Origin: Sulfurovum sp. | GTDB taxonomy: Bacteria > Campylobacterota > Campylobacteria > Campylobacterales > Sulfurovaceae | DNA length: 10,784 bases | Reading direction: 5' to 3' | NCBI GenBank assembly: GCA_021159425.1 | Contig: JAGGRU010000169.1 | Span: 1-10,784, forward strand | In this document: positions 7,634 through 10,784 of the stretch, one piece after another | Layout of the letters: every line of letters starts with the position of its first letter | How positions within the stretch are numbered: the stretch's first letter is position 1 | Notes under the pieces: model-generated | Databases searched by the model: none | What the model saw: the letters and a program-made list of their open reading frames with translations, nothing else | What the model was told of the DNA's origin: nothing | Position numbers and translations under genes: made by a program

Positions 7634-7639
7634 TATAAT
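7634..7639 (+). promoter_or_regulatory. Probable -10 box for the dapC-murC operon
   Basis: A perfect TATAAT, preceded by GGG, lies 32 bases before the ATG at 7672. The upstream stretch has spaced T-rich blocks (7575-7620) but no TTGACA. The divergent region 7455-7671 therefore carries two outward promoters about 140 bases apart, and otherwise only AT-rich sequence with no ORF or RNA gene that I can recognise. Confidence 0.55.
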
Positions 7640-7671
7640 TTCCAAGAAAAATATAAAAATTGAGGGCAATA

Positions 7672-8799
7672 ATGAACTTTGAAACATACCCTTTTGAGAA
7701 ATTGGCTCAACTTCTTGAAAATGTACTACCCAGCAATGCGTATGAAGCACTTTCTTTGACTATTGGTGAACCACAGTTTGTTACGCCACAGTTTATTTTG
7801 GATGCACTGAATGATAATGCATCACTGCTCAATAAATATCCAAAAACAGCAGGGGAAACTGTTCTGAGAGATGGTATGTTGACATATTTGGAAAAACGTT
7901 TTTATCTGAGTCTTGACAATACACAAATTATTCCTACTTTTGGGACAAGAGAAGTGCTGTTTAACTTTCCTCAGTTCTTACTGCATGATGTGAAAGATCC
8001 GGTAATGGTTTTTCCTAATCCTTTTTATCAAATTTATGAGGGTGCAGCAAAAGCATGCAGGGCTGAAGTGATTTACCTGAATTTGAATGCTTCAAATGAT
8101 TTTCAACCGCTAATTGATGAAACAGATTTAGCAAAAGCAGATTTTGTCATATTGAATTCACCCAATAATCCAACTTCTTCTGTAATGCCTATGGATGACT
8201 TGAAAAAGTGGGTAGAACTGGCACTGAAACATGATTTTGTACTGATGAATGACGAGTGTTACGCAGACTTGTACTTGAACGATCCAGTACCTTCTTTACT
8301 GAATGCAAGTTTAGCCGTAGGCAATAATGACTTTAAAAATATTTTGGTTATTAACTCCATCTCTAAACGTTCTTCCGCTCCAGGATTGCGTTCAGGATTT
8401 ATTGCCGGTGATGCTAAAATTCTCAAAGAGTATTTGGTTTACAGAACCTATGTGGGCTGTGCATCACCACTCCCTTTGCAAGAAGCAGCAGCAGTAGCAT
8501 GGGCAGACCAGGAACATGTCGATGGATTTAGGGCAAAGTATAAAAGGAACTTTGAAATAGCAAAAGAAGTGTTAGGTGTAGATGCACCTGAAGCTACGTT
8601 TTATATTTGGCTCAAAGTAGAAGATGAGATCGCTTTTACAACGAGACTCTATAGGGAGTATAACCTCAAAGTGATCCCTGGTTCATTTTTAGGACGGGAA
8701 GGTGAAGGCAAAGGCTATGTGAGACTTGCACTTGTGTATGAGGCTGAGTTGACGAGAGAAGCGTTGGAACGTATAAAATTAGCATTGGAGAATAAATAG
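7672..8799 (+). CDS. dapC: Succinyldiaminopimelate transaminase (class I/II aminotransferase)
   Basis: This cytoplasmic PLP enzyme (375 residues from ATG 7672) is expected to make N-succinyl-LL-2,6-diaminopimelate from the 2-amino-6-oxopimelate intermediate with glutamate, on the lysine/meso-DAP route. I chose ATG 7672 because GAGGG (7662-7666) sits five bases before it. A TTG at 7660 would add four residues, but the GAGGG lies inside that extension and no good site precedes it. Visible family features are LTIGEPQF near the N-terminus, SPNNPTS (N166), NDECYADLY (D194, Y197), SISKRSSAPGLRSGF with the Schiff-base lysine K232, and R351 in GYVRLALV for the carboxylate. The SKRS-x-x-PGLRSGF form fits DapC-type and related fold-type I transaminases. 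General aspartate-type aminotransferase activity is the alternative. It is first in an operon with murC, and both feed peptidoglycan synthesis, which supports the assignment. Confidence 0.78.
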   Translation: MNFETYPFEKLAQLLENVLPSNAYEALSLTIGEPQFVTPQFILDALNDNASLLNKYPKTAGETVLRDGMLTYLEKRFYLSLDNTQIIPTFGTREVLFNFPQFLLHDVKDPVMVFPNPFYQIYEGAAKACRAEVIYLNLNASNDFQPLIDETDLAKADFVILNSPNNPTSSVMPMDDLKKWVELALKHDFVLMNDECYADLYLNDPVPSLLNASLAVGNNDFKNILVINSISKRSSAPGLRSGFIAGDAKILKEYLVYRTYVGCASPLPLQEAAAVAWADQEHVDGFRAKYKRNFEIAKEVLGVDAPEATFYIWLKVEDEIAFTTRLYREYNLKVIPGSFLGREGEGKGYVRLALVYEAELTREALERIKLALENK

Positions 8800-9396
8800 A
8801 TGGAAATGCCAGAAATACATGTAGAAGAGTTAAAGAAAGATCCTGAGTTTTTAGCAAATATTAAAAGGCTTGAAGAGGAGTGTAGAGATGAAGAGAGTAT
8901 TGCAAAAGGATATCAGCTTTTAGATGCACAGTTGGTGATCGAAGCATCAGAAGATGATATTAATGAAATTTTTACATTTATCGTAAACACAGCTTTTGAC
9001 AGACTTGCAGAGTATCTTTCAACACATAAGTCATTTGATATGAATAACATAGAAGAGAGAGCTATAGCCAGAGCCATTTATGAACATGCGATACAGCGTT
9101 ACTCTGAAAATGATCAAAAAGCTGCCAAAGAGATGTTTCTTGTGTTGTATCATACCATTGATCATCAAGAGATAAAAGATGCAATGATGATACATGCCTG
9201 TGCAGTCATGGCAGGTAACAGTTTTGACAGCTTTATTGAAGATATGGTTGATGTAAACAGTATTGATGAAAGAGATCCTCTGGCTTTCTTTATTCAGACA
9301 TTTGTACAGCCTAATGACATTCTTTTAACGATGTATGCTAAGTATGTGCAGCAAGGTAAAGAAGAGTTAAAAGTTTTGGAAGAGTCCAAATTATGA
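8800..9396 (+). CDS. Unknown acidic helical protein between dapC and murC
   Basis: The product has 198 residues and I do not recognise its family. ATG 8800 follows the dapC stop with no gap, with GGAG at 8787-8790 as a ribosome site; a second ATG at 8806 is further from it. The protein looks soluble and almost wholly alpha-helical. It is rich in Glu/Asp (for example KRLEEECRDEES near residues 22-33) and has no signal peptide or transmembrane stretch. Long amphipathic helices are likely at about 52-75, 84-120, 124-150 and 160-192. Two cysteines (C28, C134) are far apart and form no metal motif. The stop overlaps the murC start by four bases (ATGA), so its translation is tied to MurC. The context suggests a cytoplasmic role linked to cell-wall precursor synthesis or a partner/regulator of MurC or DapC, but this is inference from position only. 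Confidence 0.85.
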   Translation: MEMPEIHVEELKKDPEFLANIKRLEEECRDEESIAKGYQLLDAQLVIEASEDDINEIFTFIVNTAFDRLAEYLSTHKSFDMNNIEERAIARAIYEHAIQRYSENDQKAAKEMFLVLYHTIDHQEIKDAMMIHACAVMAGNSFDSFIEDMVDVNSIDERDPLAFFIQTFVQPNDILLTMYAKYVQQGKEELKVLEESKL

Positions 9397-10706
9397 AAAT
9401 ACATTTTATTGGAATCGGAGGCATAGGTCTCTCAGCATTGGCAAAATTTTTAGTCAATGACGGACACAAAATCTCTGGTTCAGATATAAAACAGACAGAG
9501 ATCACCAATGACCTGGCAACGAATTTTGCTGCAAAGATCACTATTCCTCACCATGAAGATGCGGTAGAGGGTGTTGACAGAGTTATCTACTCTGCAGCAG
9601 TGCGCCCTAACAATCCTGAGTATCAAAAAGCACAGGAGTTGGGTATAGAACTGCTGTCCCGAAAAGAATCTCTGGTTTCAATTTTGGGAGAGAAAGAGGT
9701 GTATGCCGTAGGTGGTGCACATGGAAAAAGTACTACTTCTGCAATGTTAGCATCCATTATTCCTGAATCTAATGCACTCATTGGTGCCATCTCTAAAGAG
9801 TTTGGTTCAAACGTTCGTAACTATCCCAATAACAGAGTGATTTTTGAAGCAGATGAGAGTGATGAGAGTTTTTTAAATTCAAATCCAACTCTGGCAATTG
9901 TTACCAATGTGGAACCTGAACATATGGAGTATTATGAGTATGATGAAGAGCGTTTTTACAATGCCTACAGAAACTTCTTGTCTTTAGCCAAAGTACATGT
10001 CATTAATGCAGAAGATGAATTTCTTTCTTCGCTTGATATGGAAAGTATTAAACTCTATCCTTCCAAAGATCTGTCAAATATAGAATTTGTACTTGTCAAT
10101 GGGGAGCCGCATACAAGATTTGAACTTTTAAATTTAGGTTCATTTGAAGTTTTTGGTTTTGGAAATCACATTGCACTTGATGCAGCTTTGGCTATTTTGG
10201 CTGCCTTGGAACTGGGTGAAAAGGTAGAAGATATTCGTCAAAACCTTTTAAATTACAAAGGGATTAAAAAACGTTTTGATATTGTGCAAAATGAAGAAAA
10301 TATGGTGGTGATAGATGATTACGGTCATCATCCAACAGAGATAAAAGTGACTATGGAGTCTCTTCAAGCCTATAAAAAGTTACGTGAATTCAATAGTTTA
10401 AATGTCATTTGGCAGCCACATAAATACTCAAGAACAATGGATAATCTTCAGGCATTTGTAGAATGTTTTGAAGGTGTGGACGAATTGATCATTCTGCCTA
10501 TCTGGTCTGCGGGTGAATTGGAAGTTGATATTGATCTAAAAGGTGCATTTTCACGTTATCAACTTCTTATGGCAGACTCAGTGACAAAAGAAGACAGTGT
10601 CATAAAAGTATTTAAAGACGGACATGTTATACGAGAATACAGCGAGGGATTGCTTACATCATTTGGTGCAGGAGATATTACCTATCAGATACGTGGAGAA
10701 GCATAA
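9393..10706 (+). CDS. murC: UDP-N-acetylmuramate--L-alanine ligase
   Basis: MurC joins L-Ala to UDP-MurNAc with ATP, the first peptide-stem step of peptidoglycan synthesis, in the cytoplasm. It has 437 residues, slightly shorter than E. coli MurC (491). The N-terminal domain binds the UDP substrate through GIGGIGLSALA (7-17). The central ATPase domain has the P-loop GGAHGKSTT (K112) and EADESDESF (152-160), plus TNVEPEHMEYY (H177) where many homologues read NxEPDH, so E176 replaces Asp. YKGIKKRFD marks the entry to the C-terminal domain, followed by IDDYGHHPTEI, WQPHKYSRT, SAGE and the late GAGDI. The AHGKS and DYGHH forms are, from memory, the normal Campylobacterota version rather than damage. 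The gene starts inside the ATGA overlap with the unknown gene upstream, has only a weak ribosome site of its own, and is the last gene in the window. Confidence 0.96.
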   Translation: MKIHFIGIGGIGLSALAKFLVNDGHKISGSDIKQTEITNDLATNFAAKITIPHHEDAVEGVDRVIYSAAVRPNNPEYQKAQELGIELLSRKESLVSILGEKEVYAVGGAHGKSTTSAMLASIIPESNALIGAISKEFGSNVRNYPNNRVIFEADESDESFLNSNPTLAIVTNVEPEHMEYYEYDEERFYNAYRNFLSLAKVHVINAEDEFLSSLDMESIKLYPSKDLSNIEFVLVNGEPHTRFELLNLGSFEVFGFGNHIALDAALAILAALELGEKVEDIRQNLLNYKGIKKRFDIVQNEENMVVIDDYGHHPTEIKVTMESLQAYKKLREFNSLNVIWQPHKYSRTMDNLQAFVECFEGVDELIILPIWSAGELEVDIDLKGAFSRYQLLMADSVTKEDSVIKVFKDGHVIREYSEGLLTSFGAGDITYQIRGEA

Positions 10707-10763
10707 ATAAAAAAGTCACTGCTAAGCCTCTGTAAAATGTACTATATAAATACTTTTTTGGAA

Positions 10764-10781
10764 CCCTAAACTTGTTTAGGG
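10764..10781 (+). terminator. Hairpin downstream of murC, possible operon terminator
   Basis: CCCTAAAC (10764-10771) and GTTTAGGG (10774-10781) are perfectly complementary, giving a 7-8 bp stem with a 2-4 base loop. The next bases are CAA and the window ends, so a T-run cannot be seen. In the same 78-base tail, AAAAAAGT (10709-10716) can pair with ACTTTTTT (10752-10759), an A/T-only stem with a 35-base loop, which may add to termination. No gene or RNA is visible in the tail. Confidence 0.4.
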
Positions 10782-10784
10782 CAA

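Noticed and set aside
9714..9740. MurC P-loop reads GGAHGKSTT rather than the common GTHGKTTT, and the later motif reads DDYGHH rather than DDYAHH
   Set aside because: The catalytic lysine and histidines are intact, and these variants match what I recall of MurC from other Campylobacterota, so this is lineage variation and not a defect.
10764..10781. CCCTAAA/TTTAGGG resembles a telomere-type repeat
   Set aside because: It is a single inverted pair forming a hairpin, not a tandem array, and lies downstream of a bacterial operon, so a terminator is the simpler reading.

Overview
The window reads as low-GC chromosomal DNA from a free-living member of the Campylobacterota, probably of the Sulfurovum/Sulfurimonas type. 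This rests on the MurC sequence signature (an AHGKST P-loop and an IDDYGHHPTE motif, which I recall as typical of this phylum), the layout of the dapC-murC operon, and the AT-rich promoters with good TATAAT boxes but no matching -35. The genus is an inference. No mobile element, tRNA, rRNA or CRISPR array is visible.

Layout. (1) Positions 42-3578 (+) encode a 1178-residue, cysteine-free secreted protein. It has a Sec signal peptide followed by five tandem units of about 230 residues. Each unit pairs an Ig/cadherin-like module with an SdrD-B/Cna-B-like module, so it is probably an adhesin or surface-fibre protein, but no anchor or export domain is visible. (2) After a 106-base spacer with hairpins, a perfect 10-base palindrome and a TATAAT box comes a two-gene operon. 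Its genes are a PatB/MalY-type PLP-dependent C-S lyase (3685-4842) and a PBP4/DacB-type peptidase of family S13 with a C-terminal SPOR domain (4839-6590), which starts at TTG in a 4-base overlap. (3) Converging on it, with stop codons directly abutting, is a minus-strand gene for a small outer-membrane beta-barrel protein (6591-7454). (4) A 217-base AT-rich divergent promoter region follows (7455-7671). (5) A tight operon dapC - unknown acidic helical protein - murC (7672-10706) has intergenic distances of 0 and -4. The window closes with a short non-coding tail carrying a hairpin.

How the genes fit together. Three of the seven genes act on peptidoglycan. DapC makes the meso-diaminopimelate precursor, MurC adds L-Ala to UDP-MurNAc in the cytoplasm, and DacB-SPOR trims or cleaves D-Ala cross-links in the periplasm, probably at the division site. 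The unknown protein translated between DapC and MurC, and the C-S lyase coupled to DacB, are the natural candidates for unrecognised partners. The repeat protein and the barrel protein add a cell-surface theme. I see no clearly new multi-gene system. The points most worth checking are the DacB-SPOR fusion, the anchorless five-unit repeat protein with a Bacteroidota-like architecture, and the unknown gene inside the dapC-murC operon.
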